Shown here: positions 25,610 through 34,499 of the stretch, piece after piece
Numbering within the stretch: position 1 is the stretch's first letter
Layout: each line of letters begins with the position of its first letter
Assembly: GCF_039555535.1 (NCBI RefSeq)
Contig: NZ_CP154630.1
Location: 2,369,001 to 2,433,000, forward strand
DNA from: Stenotrophomonas maltophilia
Lineage (GTDB): Bacteria; Pseudomonadota; Gammaproteobacteria; Xanthomonadales; Xanthomonadaceae
Direction: 5' to 3'
DNA length: 64,000 nucleotides
Translations under genes and position numbers: made by a program
Notes under the pieces: model-generated
Told to the model about the DNA's origin: nothing
Database searches by the model: none
The model's input: the letters and a program-made list of their open reading frames with translations, nothing else

Positions 25610-26437
25610 TCAGTGGGCGAGAAATACTGGTATCGGACTGTGCCGGATCAGTGTGCGGGTAACGCCGCCAAACAGGAATTCCGAGGCACGGGATCTGCCG
25701 TAGCCGCCGGCGACAATGCAATCGGCGCCGCTCTCCTTCACGAAGTTCAGTATGGCCGGTCCTGCTCCACCTTCCTCATAGCCGCGGTGCACAGGCGAGG
25801 CTGAGACGCCGTGGCGCTGTAGATGAGTCACCAGGCGCAGAGTCGCGTCTTTCTCCCTGCTGGGTTCGCCGGGACCGGCATCGATAGACAACAGGTGTAC
25901 ACGCTGTGCAGCGACAAGCAACGGCAAGGCATCATGGACCGCGCGAATGGATTCCCTCGTGCTTTTCCATGCAATTACAACGTCACGCGGCACCGCATCG
26001 CGTGCTTCCGGTGGCACGAGCAGCAGCGGCACGCCCGATTCCACCAGCAACGAGGAGACAAGCGTGTCCTCAATGCCGGGGTCATCGCGATGCAACCCCA
26101 AGATGGTCAGGTCAACGCATCGTGACTGAGGCATCACCTGATCCACAGGCCCCTCCCACACCCTCTCGTTCGCGGACACGAGCCAATCTACCCCTGCGCC
26201 CGCCAGCCGCTCCTCCAGCGACGTGGCAAGCATCCTGACCGTTTCCTTGGCCGGCTCGTGCAGAGCGGTGTAGACGGCAGGGTAGTACATCCAACCCGTC
26301 GCTACCGGCACAACTACACTGGCCCCAGCCAGAGCTACCAGACGGCTCCCCTGCTCACGCGAAAGCGCCGTGGCCAGACCCAACGCCTGCTCGTGCAGGC
26401 GCCCCAAGACGAAGGGCAGCAGAATGTCGCAGTACAT
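25610..26437 (-). CDS. Universal stress protein, tandem UspA domains
   Basis: A 275-residue protein with two UspA-like domains. Domain 1 starts MYCDILLPFVLGRLHEQAL. Domain 2 starts RDVVIAWKSTRESIRAVHDALPLL and ends with the nucleotide-loop motif GGYGRSRASEFLFGGVTRTLI, followed by SPIPVFLAH. Such tandem proteins bind ATP and help survival under low oxygen and other stress. The gene diverges from the DUF4010 gene, and two Anr/FNR-like boxes lie in the shared spacer, so oxygen-limited induction is likely. Confidence 0.9.
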   Translation of the reverse strand: MYCDILLPFVLGRLHEQALGLATALSREQGSRLVALAGASVVVPVATGWMYYPAVYTALHEPAKETVRMLATSLEERLAGAGVDWLVSANERVWEGPVDQVMPQSRCVDLTILGLHRDDPGIEDTLVSSLLVESGVPLLLVPPEARDAVPRDVVIAWKSTRESIRAVHDALPLLVAAQRVHLLSIDAGPGEPSREKDATLRLVTHLQRHGVSASPVHRGYEEGGAGPAILNFVKESGADCIVAGGYGRSRASEFLFGGVTRTLIRHSPIPVFLAH

Positions 26438-26494
26438 GATCGGTCTCCCCGGGGTGAAGGAGTCGTTAGCTTGAGCCCCGCGCGACGAATGAAC

Positions 26495-26541
26495 TTGATC
26501 GAAGTCAACGAAAGTTCCCCTGGATCGTTGACTTGGATCAA
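26495..26541. promoter_or_regulatory. Two Anr/FNR-like boxes in a divergent promoter region
   Basis: TTGATCGAAGTCAA (26495-26508) and TTGACTTGGATCAA (26528-26541) each match the TTGAT-N4-ATCAA consensus with one change. They sit between the divergent universal stress protein gene (start 26437) and the DUF4010 gene (start 26615), so each may serve one direction. Confidence 0.65.
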
Positions 26542-26614
26542 GTCATCCCGGGATTCGTTCTGGACAAATGCCCGAGCAGAATCGCCATTGACCGATTCCA
26601 GTGGGCAACCAAAA

Positions 26615-27868
26615 ATGCTGAGCATCGTCCAGGATCCGGCAGGCACCGCCGCGGGGCTGATTACCGCCTCTGTCGTGGGCGCCCTTGTTGGACTGGCCTG
26701 GCAGCGAGCAGGCGGGAGGATGGCGGCGGCCCACACGCGCTTTGGGGGCAGTGTTGTGCTTGCGCTGGTCGCGATCTCAGGCGGGTTGGGAGCGCTGCTG
26801 GGAGGCGCGGCGCTGGTAGCTGGCGCAGTGCTGCTGGGCCTGGCAGTCTGCCCTCGCCCACGACACTCCCAGGCAGCCGCGGCCAGTCTGATTGTGCTGC
26901 CTGCCCTGTATCTGGTAGGCGCCATTGCGGTAAGCGCACCTGCAACGGCGATCCTCGCCGGCAGTGCCATCCTGGTGATACTGGTTGGGGGCCCTGCCCT
27001 GATACGGAAGGTGAATGCGAAGGTTTCCAGCCGTGAGCTTCGGGACGTCGCAACGGTGCTGGTTGCTGGCTTTCTGATTCTTCCCTTGCTTCCAGACCGC
27101 ACCGTCGACCCTTGGGAAGTCATCAACCCGAGTCGGCTCGGCACACTCATCGTGGCGCTGATGGCAGTCAGCGTCGGAGCGCACCTGGCGCTACGCCATC
27201 TGGGGCCCCGGTCGGCCTTGGCCTTGACCGGCTTCGCCGGTGGGTTTGTCTCCAGTACCGCCACCATCGCGGCAATGGCGGACGGGGCGCGGTCGTCGCC
27301 CCGGCTGGCGCCTGCATTCGCAGGAGCAGCCTTGCTTTCCAACGTGGCCATGATTCTGCAGTTGGGCCTGGTAATGGGCACGCTGGCACCTGCATTACTC
27401 GCCTACAGCATGGTCCCGCTGGTCTGCTCGGCAATCGTGGCCATGGGGATAGCATTGGCATTCGGATGGCGGTCCTTGCTCAGTACCTCAGCGGTGTCCG
27501 GGCTGGCCATCGTGCGGCCATTCAAACCGTTGGCGATCGTGGTTTTTGTTGGGCTGATCGTCATTCTGCTTCTGGCAGCAAGTCTGCTGCGAGACTGGCT
27601 GGGTGACGAGAGCCTGCCCTGGACTCTGGGCATCTCCGGCATTGCCGACGTACATGCCGCCACCGCCTCTGCCGCCCAGATGGTTGGTGCGGAGCGGATC
27701 AGCAACGGTATCGCGATACAGGCGATCACCATCGCACTCGCGACCAACTCATTGCTGAAATGCTTGATCGCCGCGGCAAGGGGCGGATGGCGCTTCTCTG
27801 CTCCGTTGTTGATCGGGACCAGCCTGATCGTCGGAACGTTCGCTGTGGCCGCCGGGCGTAGCGGGTGA
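26615..27868 (+). CDS. DUF4010/MgtC-like multi-spanning membrane protein
   Basis: A 417-residue, very hydrophobic protein of about 12 helices with the DUF4010 pattern: ALTGFAGGFVSSTATIAAMADGAR, AAALLSNVAM-type helices and the end GISGIADVHAATASAAQM followed by NGIAIQAITIALATNSLLK. N-terminal helices (GLITASVVGALVGLAWQRA) are MgtC/SapB-like. The transported species is unknown. ATG 26615 is chosen because the upstream frame overlaps the boxes and the opposite gene. The placement inside a universal-stress cluster suggests a role under oxygen limitation. Confidence 0.82.
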   Translation: MLSIVQDPAGTAAGLITASVVGALVGLAWQRAGGRMAAAHTRFGGSVVLALVAISGGLGALLGGAALVAGAVLLGLAVCPRPRHSQAAAASLIVLPALYLVGAIAVSAPATAILAGSAILVILVGGPALIRKVNAKVSSRELRDVATVLVAGFLILPLLPDRTVDPWEVINPSRLGTLIVALMAVSVGAHLALRHLGPRSALALTGFAGGFVSSTATIAAMADGARSSPRLAPAFAGAALLSNVAMILQLGLVMGTLAPALLAYSMVPLVCSAIVAMGIALAFGWRSLLSTSAVSGLAIVRPFKPLAIVVFVGLIVILLLAASLLRDWLGDESLPWTLGISGIADVHAATASAAQMVGAERISNGIAIQAITIALATNSLLKCLIAAARGGWRFSAPLLIGTSLIVGTFAVAAGRSG

Positions 27869-27879
27869 TCGTCAACACC

Positions 27880-27893
27880 TTGACCCACGTCAA
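27880..27893. promoter_or_regulatory. Anr/FNR-like perfect palindrome
   Basis: TTGACCCACGTCAA is a perfect inverted repeat (TTGAC-N4-GTCAA), 64 bp before the universal stress protein at 27957. It fits a variant Anr/Dnr box and may give that operon its own oxygen-responsive promoter. Confidence 0.5.
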
Positions 27894-27956
27894 TATCTCC
27901 GTGCAGGACTGGCGGAGAATGCGGGGCAACGCCGGCCTCTGTGTCCAACAGCCAAG

Positions 27957-28727
27957 ATGGATATTCTTGTCCCTTTGACGGATACGCCCGCTGATGCTTC
28001 TGCCATGCAGCTGGCAGCAGCGCTTGTCGGCGCCCGTGGCGGGCACATCACGCTGGTGCAGCCAGTGGAATCTCCCTTGCCCGACGTTGCACGCGCCGAA
28101 GTCCCGCCCAGAGTCGCCACGCTCTTGCGCCGGGTTGCGCAGTGGAGCGTTCCGCATGACATCCAGATCGAGGACGGGCGCGCGGAACGTCCTGTGGACG
28201 CGATTGCCCTGCGCGCACAGGGTTTCGACCAGGTGATAATGGCGTGCGCCGGACATGACCACGCCGAGCGCAGGCTGCAACATGCTCAGTTCTCTTCACT
28301 GGTTAGCCGATCCGGACGCCCCATCCTGGCATTGCCAGGGAGAACCCGTTTCGACGGAATCTTCAAGCGGGCCGTCATCGGCTGGAGTGCAACCCCCGAA
28401 TCCGCTCGCGCGGCACATGATTTCCTGAGATTGGATTTCGCGTGTGCCCTTGTGGTTACCACCGTGGACGGAAGTGACCGGGTCAATGAACATGCTCAGG
28501 CGTTCATCAACAGTCTGATGCGGCAGGGGCGAGAAGCGATATTTACTCCCGTGTCGTCAGATGGGGGGAGCGTGGCTGAAGCGCTACTGGGCCACGCATT
28601 TGATAGCCAGGCGGATCTACTCGTCTGCGGCGCCTATGGCCATTCGCGCGCGCGCGAATGGCTGCTGGGGGGAACGACGAGGGAGCTCTTCGAGCGCACC
28701 CTCACGCCCCTGTTCCTGTCACGTTGA
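27957..28727 (+). CDS. Universal stress protein, tandem UspA domains
   Basis: A 256-residue tandem UspA protein starting MDILVPLTDTPADASAMQLA. The second domain starts about residue 139 (RAVIGWSATPESARAAHDFL) and carries the ATP loop CGAYGHSRAREWLLGGTTRELF before TLTPLFLSR. The first domain lacks the glycine loop, as is common in the degenerate half. The gene is followed 20 bp later by another Usp gene, so they form an operon. A perfect Anr-like palindrome lies upstream. Confidence 0.9.
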   Translation: MDILVPLTDTPADASAMQLAAALVGARGGHITLVQPVESPLPDVARAEVPPRVATLLRRVAQWSVPHDIQIEDGRAERPVDAIALRAQGFDQVIMACAGHDHAERRLQHAQFSSLVSRSGRPILALPGRTRFDGIFKRAVIGWSATPESARAAHDFLRLDFACALVVTTVDGSDRVNEHAQAFINSLMRQGREAIFTPVSSDGGSVAEALLGHAFDSQADLLVCGAYGHSRAREWLLGGTTRELFERTLTPLFLSR

Positions 28728-28747
28728 CGCACCAGGATGCCAGAGCC

Positions 28748-29587
28748 ATGTTGAAGGATATTTTTGTGCCTTTGTCAGACTCATCAGCAGATGACGCGGC
28801 CATCCGCTTCGCCGTCGAGATCGGCAGGTCGCAGGACGCGCGGGTGCGCATCATCGAAACGGTCGACCTGCCTCCGCCGGCGATCGGGACTGCTGATCCG
28901 ACGCCCCGCGCATCGTTCCTGGCTGCCCAGGACGCATGTCGGCGGGAGGCCTCGGAAAGAGCCTCAAGGATCAGGGCCAGAATCGCAGAGCACCCTGGTG
29001 TTTCCGTAGAAGTTCACGAAGCGGGCATTGAATCTCCTGCAGAGCTCGCCGCTCGACTGGCCTTCTCTGCGGATCTGGCCATTGTCGGGGGCTGGTCAGG
29101 ATTCGCCAAGGCCGACCCAGCGGGCGTGGCCCTGTTCAATGCGCTGCTTTTTGACGCGGGAAGGCCCGTTGTGGTGGTGCCGCCGCATTGGCGGGCAAGC
29201 GACCACTCGTGTGCGATTGTGGGTTGGAAAGACACCCCAAACGCATGCCGCGCCCTGCACAGCGCGATCCCATTGCTACAGCAGGTGCAGACTGTCCTTC
29301 TGGTGGAGATATGCAGCCATTCGGACGAGATGGAGGGTGCTGCTGGCACTGTCACAGCTTCCCTCATTGAACACCTCCGGAGCTGGGGCATCGCCGCATC
29401 GGCCACCCGGCTGCTTGCCAGACACCGCCGTTCCAGCGAGGTCCTGCTCGATCACGCCCGCGCGACCAAGGCGACGTTGATCGTGGTTGGCGGATACGGA
29501 CACTCCCGCCTGCGCGAGCGGACCATCGGAGGGATGACGATGGAGCTATTGCAGGGGGCGACCATTCCGGTCCTTTATGCCCATTGA
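28748..29587 (+). CDS. Universal stress protein, tandem UspA domains
   Basis: A 279-residue tandem UspA protein beginning MLKDIFVPLSDSSADDAAIR. Domain 2 begins CAIVGWKDTPNACRALHSAI and ends GGYGHSRLRERTIGGMTMELL then TIPVLYAH. It is the third Usp in the cluster. It is distinct in sequence from the neighbours, so this is an old duplication and not a recent copy. Its 3' end overlaps the DUF2238 gene by 11 bases, which places both in one operon. Confidence 0.9.
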   Translation: MLKDIFVPLSDSSADDAAIRFAVEIGRSQDARVRIIETVDLPPPAIGTADPTPRASFLAAQDACRREASERASRIRARIAEHPGVSVEVHEAGIESPAELAARLAFSADLAIVGGWSGFAKADPAGVALFNALLFDAGRPVVVVPPHWRASDHSCAIVGWKDTPNACRALHSAIPLLQQVQTVLLVEICSHSDEMEGAAGTVTASLIEHLRSWGIAASATRLLARHRRSSEVLLDHARATKATLIVVGGYGHSRLRERTIGGMTMELLQGATIPVLYAH

Positions 29588-30287
29588 GTACCCCCAACGC
29601 CAGGATCGTGCCTCGGCAGCGGCGAAAGGCAGATTGGGGAGCACGCAGTCGGACTCCTGGCGCTTCGCGCTGTTCTGCCTTGGAATCTACATAGGGTGCT
29701 GGCTGCTTGCCGCAGTCGAACCCTACCACCGGCGCGACTGGTTGCTGGAGAATCTGCTGGTATTCATCGCCATTCCCTACGTTGTCTTCCAGCAGTGGAA
29801 GCGCCCGTTCCGGCCCGCAACCAATGTCTCGCTTCTGCTTTTTCTGTGCCTGCATGCCGTGGGCGCTCATTTTACGTACTCGGAAGTCCCTTACGACGCT
29901 TGGGCGCAGAAACTTGCGGGCTACAGGATCACCGACCTGTTCGGCTGGGATCGCAACCATTTCGACAGACTCGTTCACCTCGCCTACGGCGTACTGGTCT
30001 TTCCCGCGGCGAGAGAGCTCTACGCAAGGCGTGCTGTGGCCAGCGAGCTGACGCTGACCCTGATTGCCACTCAGTTCATCGTCGCCACGTCCGCTGCCTA
30101 TGAACTGATCGAATGGGGCGCGGTTCTGGTGGTCGACCAGGACCTTGGAATGGCTTATCTCGGCATCCAGGGCGACGTGTGGGATGCGCACAAGGATGTG
30201 CTGTTGGCGTCGGCTGGAGCGATCATCAGCGCGGTGGGTGCCAGCGTACGGCACGCCACGTCTGCTCACTCCCGGTCGTCGGACTGA
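29577..30287 (+). CDS. DUF2238 (YjdF-like) inner-membrane protein
   Basis: A 236-residue protein with about six helices. Family marks include HFTYSEVPYDAW, the charged loop FGWDRNHFDRLVHLAYG, AAYELIEWG and LGIQGDVWDAHKDVLLASAGAII. The conserved His, Asp and Glu residues within the membrane domain suggest a metal or lipid site, but no reaction is known. It overlaps the Usp gene upstream and converges on the ArsR-type regulator gene, with which it overlaps tail to tail by 22 bases. Confidence 0.82.
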   Translation: MPIEYPQRQDRASAAAKGRLGSTQSDSWRFALFCLGIYIGCWLLAAVEPYHRRDWLLENLLVFIAIPYVVFQQWKRPFRPATNVSLLLFLCLHAVGAHFTYSEVPYDAWAQKLAGYRITDLFGWDRNHFDRLVHLAYGVLVFPAARELYARRAVASELTLTLIATQFIVATSAAYELIEWGAVLVVDQDLGMAYLGIQGDVWDAHKDVLLASAGAIISAVGASVRHATSAHSRSSD

Positions 30288-30565
30288 TCCACGCAGAAGA
30301 TCCTGTGCATGGCAACCAGCATCGCCTCAACGCGGCTGTCATTGATGCGATAGAAGACTGAACGTGACTCTCGCCGGGTCGTCACCAGATGCCGTTGACG
30401 CAGTTCGGCGAGCTGCTGGGAAAGGGCCGGCTGTCGGATGCCGGTGGCCTCCTCGAGGGCGCCGACGGTCGACTCCCCTTGGGACAGCTGACAAAGCAAC
30501 AGCAGACGCGACGGCGTGGCCATGAAGCGCAGCAACTCGGCCACTTCAGGCGCCCGTTCCTTCAT
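30266..30565 (-). CDS. bigR: ArsR-family regulator, BigR/SqrR-like
   Basis: A 99-residue winged-helix repressor: VAELLRFMATPSRLLLLCQL, then the recognition region ALEEATGIRQPALSQQLAELRQRHLV and the wing TTRRESRSVFYRI. Two cysteines (in LLCQLS and RIFCVDQ) match the pair that BigR/SqrR proteins use to sense persulfides by disulfide or polysulfide formation. The start is uncertain: the frame continues upstream with TTG 30601 and GTG 30649 as options, and none has a good binding site. It diverges from the persulfide dioxygenase gene and an inverted repeat lies between them. Confidence 0.82.
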   Translation of the reverse strand: MKERAPEVAELLRFMATPSRLLLLCQLSQGESTVGALEEATGIRQPALSQQLAELRQRHLVTTRRESRSVFYRINDSRVEAMLVAMHRIFCVDQSDDRE

Positions 30566-30682
30566 GTCGGCCAGGTTGTTGGCGGTGAGGCGGTTGGTCA
30601 AGAGCGGTTCACCAGAAAGGAGAGCTAGAGCGTACCTGTTAATCCGCACGCCAGCTGAACCGGACAAAGGACACGAAGCGGC

Positions 30683-30707
30683 ACTTACATAGTTTACGTA
30701 AGTATGT
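30683..30707. promoter_or_regulatory. Probable BigR-type operator
   Basis: ACTTAC (30683-30688) and GTAAGT (30698-30703) form a 6-9-6 inverted repeat, and an overlapping ACATA...TATGT pair extends it to 30707. It is AT-rich, 36-60 bp before GTG 30743 and upstream of the divergent regulator. It would overlap the promoters of both. Confidence 0.6.
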
Positions 30708-30742
30708 ATTAATATCCATCATACAACCACCGGGAGCGAGTC

Positions 30743-31684
30743 GTGAACAGGCCTGTCGTCGTCGATTCTTCATTGGAGAGAGCTCAAAACATCGTGCGTG
30801 AAGCGCGAGGTGGCCACACGCCTTCGCCTTGCGTGAAGACGTTCTTCGACCCCGCCACCTTTACGGCCAGCCACGTGGTACGCGACCCCCGGTCTTCGGC
30901 GTGCGCCATCATCGACAGCGTTCTTGATTTCGATATGCCCTCTGGACGCACCTCGACCGACTCCGCCGCGGCGCTGGTCCAGTACATTCATGACGAAGGG
31001 CTGCAGGTTCAGTGGCTGCTGGAAACGCATGCCCACGCCGATCACCTTTCCGCTGCACCGTGGTTGCAGCGGCGGGTCGGCGGAACGCTTGCCATTGGCG
31101 AGCACATCACCGGCGTGCAGGACACCTTCGGCAAGGTTTTCAACGCTGGCAAGGAGTTCAAGCGCGACGGGAGCCAATTCGACCATCTGTTTGCCGATGG
31201 CGCGGAGTTCACCGTTGGGAATCTCCAGGCAACTGCCTTGCACGTGCCAGGCCACACCCCTGCGTGCATGGCCTACGTCATCGGGGATGCGGTCTTTCCG
31301 GGCGACACTCTGTTCATGCCGGACTACGGCACGGCCCGCTGCGACTTCCCCGGTGGCTCGGCCCGCCAGCTCTATCGCTCCATCCAACGTCTACTGGCCC
31401 TGCCGGATGACGCCCGGGTGTTCCTCTGCCACGACTACAAGGCCACGGGCCGGGATCGGTTCGCATGGGAAACCACCATGGGCGCGGAACGAACCGCGAA
31501 TATCCATGTGCATCAAGGTGTGACGGAGGACATGTTCGTGGAGATGCGTGAGAGCCGCGACGCGACGCTCCCCATGCCGCGCCTGATCCTGCCCTCAGTG
31601 CAGGTCAACATGCGCGCGGGCCATCTGCCCGACCCGGATGACAACGGGGTGCGCTACCTCAAACTGCCGGTGGACCTGCTATGA
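30743..31684 (+). CDS. blh: Persulfide dioxygenase-like metallo-beta-lactamase protein (Blh type)
   Basis: A 313-residue mononuclear-iron persulfide dioxygenase relative. The metal motif HAHADH is at residues 96-101, followed by HVPGHTPACMAYVIGDAVFP and GDTLFMPDYGTARCDFPGG, where the Asp and the SAR loop are typical of ETHE1/Blh enzymes. FLCHDYKATGRD supplies the last His. The reaction is glutathione persulfide plus oxygen to sulfite. The start is GTG 30743 after CGGGAG. It is the first gene of a five-gene sulfur detoxification operon; its stop overlaps the next start. Confidence 0.88.
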   Translation: MNRPVVVDSSLERAQNIVREARGGHTPSPCVKTFFDPATFTASHVVRDPRSSACAIIDSVLDFDMPSGRTSTDSAAALVQYIHDEGLQVQWLLETHAHADHLSAAPWLQRRVGGTLAIGEHITGVQDTFGKVFNAGKEFKRDGSQFDHLFADGAEFTVGNLQATALHVPGHTPACMAYVIGDAVFPGDTLFMPDYGTARCDFPGGSARQLYRSIQRLLALPDDARVFLCHDYKATGRDRFAWETTMGAERTANIHVHQGVTEDMFVEMRESRDATLPMPRLILPSVQVNMRAGHLPDPDDNGVRYLKLPVDLL

Positions 31685-32121
31685 CCCTCCCCTCTTTGGC
31701 GTGGTACTGGCCCGTCATCGGCGGCCTGATGATCGGTACGGCAGCGGGTGGATTTCTGCTGCTGACCGGTCGCATTGCCGGCGTCTCCGGCTTGCTTGCA
31801 AACACTCTTGGCCTGTCGTCCGCTGGCGACCGCTCCTTGTCGGCCCTGTTCCTGGCAGGGCTGCTGGTGGCGTCCGGGCTGGCGCTCGCGGTCAAGCCCA
31901 TTTCGCTGCCGTCGCTTTCAATCTCCGCTACGCCGTTGTTGGTGTTGGCCGGGCTGCTGGTCGGCTTTGGAACCCGCCTCGGATCTGGCTGCACGAGCGG
32001 TCACGGCGTTTGCGGCCTGGCCAGGCTGTCACCACGCTCCATGGTTGCCACGGGCGTTTTCATGCTCATGGGCATGGCGACCGTGGCGGTTGTCCGCATG
32101 ATGATCGGAGGCGGAACATGA
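31681..32121 (+). CDS. YeeE/YedE family half-transporter, first subunit
   Basis: A 146-residue membrane protein with four helices and the pore motif LVGFGTRLGSGCTSGHGVCGLARLS. The Cys residues in GCTSGHGVCG are those that pass thiosulfate or sulfide species in YeeE/TsuA-type channels. It is half the size of the full transporter and is followed by the complementary half at 32118, so the two probably assemble. Both ends overlap neighbours by ATGA junctions. Confidence 0.88.
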   Translation: MTLPSLAWYWPVIGGLMIGTAAGGFLLLTGRIAGVSGLLANTLGLSSAGDRSLSALFLAGLLVASGLALAVKPISLPSLSISATPLLVLAGLLVGFGTRLGSGCTSGHGVCGLARLSPRSMVATGVFMLMGMATVAVVRMMIGGGT

Positions 32122-32549
32122 TCCGGCTGGCGGCAGTTCTGTGTGGCGCCTTGTTTGGCCTGGGCCTGGTCGTCTCGGACATGGCCAATCCCACGCGCGT
32201 ACTCGCCTTTCTTGACGTCACAGGCAGGTGGGATCCATCACTGGCACTTGTCATGGCCGGGGCGCTGATTCCGTCAGCGATCGCCTATCGATGGGTCCGC
32301 GCACGCAATGCTCCTGTGCTCGCTGCGGCGCTGCACATTCCCAATCAGCGTCAGATCGACCGGAACCTGGTCATTGGCGCGGCAGTGTTTGGCGTTGGGT
32401 GGGGGCTGGCAGGCGTATGCCCGGGCCCGGCCATTGCACTGTTGCCAACGGGTCAACCCTTTGCACTCGTTTTCGCGGCCGCCATGGTCGTCGGCATGCT
32501 CCTCCACTGGCTCCTCCACCGTCCCCGCTCAACAGAGAATTCGCCATGA
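32118..32549 (+). CDS. YeeE/YedE family half-transporter, second subunit
   Basis: A 143-residue membrane protein with four helices and the second-half pore motif FGVGWGLAGVCPGPAIALL. The start FGLGLVVSDMANPTRVLAFLD is characteristic of this subunit. Together with the preceding gene it forms the pair called PmpA/PmpB in Xylella-type BigR operons, thought to move sulfur species across the inner membrane. ATGA overlaps link it on both sides. Confidence 0.88.
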   Translation: MIRLAAVLCGALFGLGLVVSDMANPTRVLAFLDVTGRWDPSLALVMAGALIPSAIAYRWVRARNAPVLAAALHIPNQRQIDRNLVIGAAVFGVGWGLAGVCPGPAIALLPTGQPFALVFAAAMVVGMLLHWLLHRPRSTENSP

Positions 32550-32983
32550 ATCTGCACTCACTTGCGCCGAGCTTGCATGTGACCGACCAACTGGTTCCCA
32601 CCGACATACCTGCCTTGAAAAAGGCGGGCATCTCGAGTGTCATCTGTAATAGACCCGACGGCGAGCAGCCGGACCAGCCCGATCACCTTGCACTGCAGGC
32701 GGCCTGCTCCAGGGCGGGCCTGGGCTTTGCCTATCTGCCCGTCGTGCCTGGCGGCATCACCGATGGACATGTGCAGCAGTTTGGCGTGCTGCTGGAACAA
32801 CTGCCTGCACCCATCGTCGCTTACTGCAGGACCGGCACCCGCTCGACGTCGCTATGGGCCCTATCCCAGGTTCGTAACGGCGGAGCTACGCCCGAACAGG
32901 TGCTGTCCATTGCCGGTGAGGCTGGTTACGACCTGTCCTCTCTTGCTTCGCGCCTGCGAGGCGCCCCCTCTTCCGCTGCCTAA
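32546..32983 (+). CDS. DUF442 beta-lactamase hydrolase-like sulfur transferase/phosphatase
   Basis: A 145-residue dual-specificity-phosphatase-like fold of the TIGR01244/DUF442 family. The catalytic loop is VAYCRTGTRST with Cys 94 and Arg 99. AGISSVICNRPDGEQPDQPDH is the family signature. In many bacteria this domain is fused to the persulfide dioxygenase; here it is a separate protein three genes downstream. It probably transfers sulfane sulfur, like rhodanese. Confidence 0.88.
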   Translation: MNLHSLAPSLHVTDQLVPTDIPALKKAGISSVICNRPDGEQPDQPDHLALQAACSRAGLGFAYLPVVPGGITDGHVQQFGVLLEQLPAPIVAYCRTGTRSTSLWALSQVRNGGATPEQVLSIAGEAGYDLSSLASRLRGAPSSAA

Positions 32984-32995
32984 CGGCCAACTGAC

Positions 32996-33772
32996 ATGGA
33001 AACCCTTTCCCTGTTGCAGCTCGCGCTGGGTGGACTCTCCGGCATTCTGGTGGGCTTCGTACTCGGGCTGGTCGGCGGAGGCGGCTCTATTCTGGCTGTC
33101 CCGCTCATGCTTTACCTGGTGGGCATCGACAGTCCACACGTCGCCATCGGTACCAGTGCATTGGCGGTTGCTGCCAATGCACTTTCCAACCTTTTCGTTC
33201 ATGCCCGCCGGGGAAACGTGAGATGGCCGTGCGCGTCGGTCTTCGCGTTGGCAGGCATCGCTGGCGCCTATCTGGGCTCCAGCTTAGGTAAGGCCGTGGA
33301 TGGGCAGCGACTATTGTTCATGTTTGCCCTGCTGATGGTCGTGATAGGCATTCTTATGCTGCGCAAACGCAATGCGGAAGGTGATGCAAGCGTCCGCCTC
33401 AGCAAAGGGAACATGCCGGCACTGCTCGGATTAGGGGCGTTCTCCGGGGCACTCTCCGGATTCTTCGGTATTGGCGGCGGCTTCCTGGTTGTCCCTGGGC
33501 TGATGGCCGCCACGGGCATGCCGATGCTGGCCGCAATAGGCAGCTCCCTCGTAGCTGTCTCCGCTTTCGGTCTGACGACTGCCATCAACTATGCTCAATC
33601 CGGCCTGGTCAACTGGCCACTTGCTGCCGCATTCGTCGTTGCTGGAAGTGCGGGCGGAATCGCCGGAGCGCGCGCATCAGCAGCGTTGGCAGAGCACCGT
33701 GGAGTGTTGAATGTTGCATTCGCGCTACTCATTTTCATGACGGCGGCTTATATGCTCTGGCAGATGCCCTGA
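32996..33772 (+). CDS. TauE/SafE-family sulfite exporter
   Basis: A 258-residue inner-membrane protein of about eight helices. GFVLGLVGGGGSILAVPLMLYLVG and SGALSGFFGIGGGFLVVPGL are the paired glycine-rich motifs of the family. The likely job is to export the sulfite made by the persulfide dioxygenase. It starts 12 bases after the DUF442 gene and ends the operon. The stop at 33772 abuts that of the opposite chrA remnant. Confidence 0.87.
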   Translation: METLSLLQLALGGLSGILVGFVLGLVGGGGSILAVPLMLYLVGIDSPHVAIGTSALAVAANALSNLFVHARRGNVRWPCASVFALAGIAGAYLGSSLGKAVDGQRLLFMFALLMVVIGILMLRKRNAEGDASVRLSKGNMPALLGLGAFSGALSGFFGIGGGFLVVPGLMAATGMPMLAAIGSSLVAVSAFGLTTAINYAQSGLVNWPLAAAFVVAGSAGGIAGARASAALAEHRGVLNVAFALLIFMTAAYMLWQMP

Positions 33773-34400
33773 CTACCGCGCCATCGCCCAACCCGCCATG
33801 GCAGCCAGCAACACCACCACGATCGGCGGTGCACGCGCGACGACCAGTAGCCCGAACGCAACCAGCGCCATCGTGACATCCCATCGGTCATGGATCGCAC
33901 TCGTCCACACCGGGTCGTACAACGCTGCCAGCAGGATCCCGACGACCCCGGCGTTGACGCCTGCAATTGAAGCCTGCAGATCCTTGCGGTGGCTTAGCGA
34001 CTCCCAGAAGGGCAGCACTCCTACGAGCACGAGAACGGCAGGCATGAAAATGACCGCCAACAGCGTAAGACCTCCCGCCCAGCCACTCAACGGACCCGCG
34101 GCCATGGCCCCCAGGTACGCTGCGAATGTGAAAAGAGGGCCCGGCACCGCCTGCGCCGCACCGTACCCGGCGAGCAGATCTGCCGTGCTCACGGTGCCGC
34201 TCTGGACAACCGCGGTCTGCAGCAATGGCAGCACGACGTGGCCGCCGCCAAAGACCAGGGCGCCGGCGCGGTAGACCCCCTCCAACAGCATGGCCAGGGG
34301 GGATCCGCTCGCCGCGGCCCACACCGGCAGCAGAACAAGTGGCAGCACCAGTAGCACCAGTGCCACCGTGCCGGTTCTTCGCGAGACGGGATAGCCGCCG
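33773..34400 (-). pseudogene. chrA: Chromate transporter ChrA, C-terminal half
   Basis: The second CHR domain is intact: MLLEGVYRAGALVFGGGHVV, LPLLQTAVVQSG, LLAGYGAAQAVPGPLFTFAAY and INGVNAGVVGILLA-type helices up to AGWAMAR. The first CHR domain is missing. Upstream of about 34400 the frame runs on into unrelated DNA that is shared with 59.0-60.0 kb. It is therefore a truncated two-domain exporter and is probably not functional, unless the lone domain works as a short-chain form. Confidence 0.75.
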
Positions 34401-34499
34401 TCTGATTGGCCGGAAACTGGTGACTGCCACAACGGAAACGCCCCAGATCCCACAGCTGTCCGCCCGTATTTCCCCACAAGGACGCCCGCGATTTCCAGA

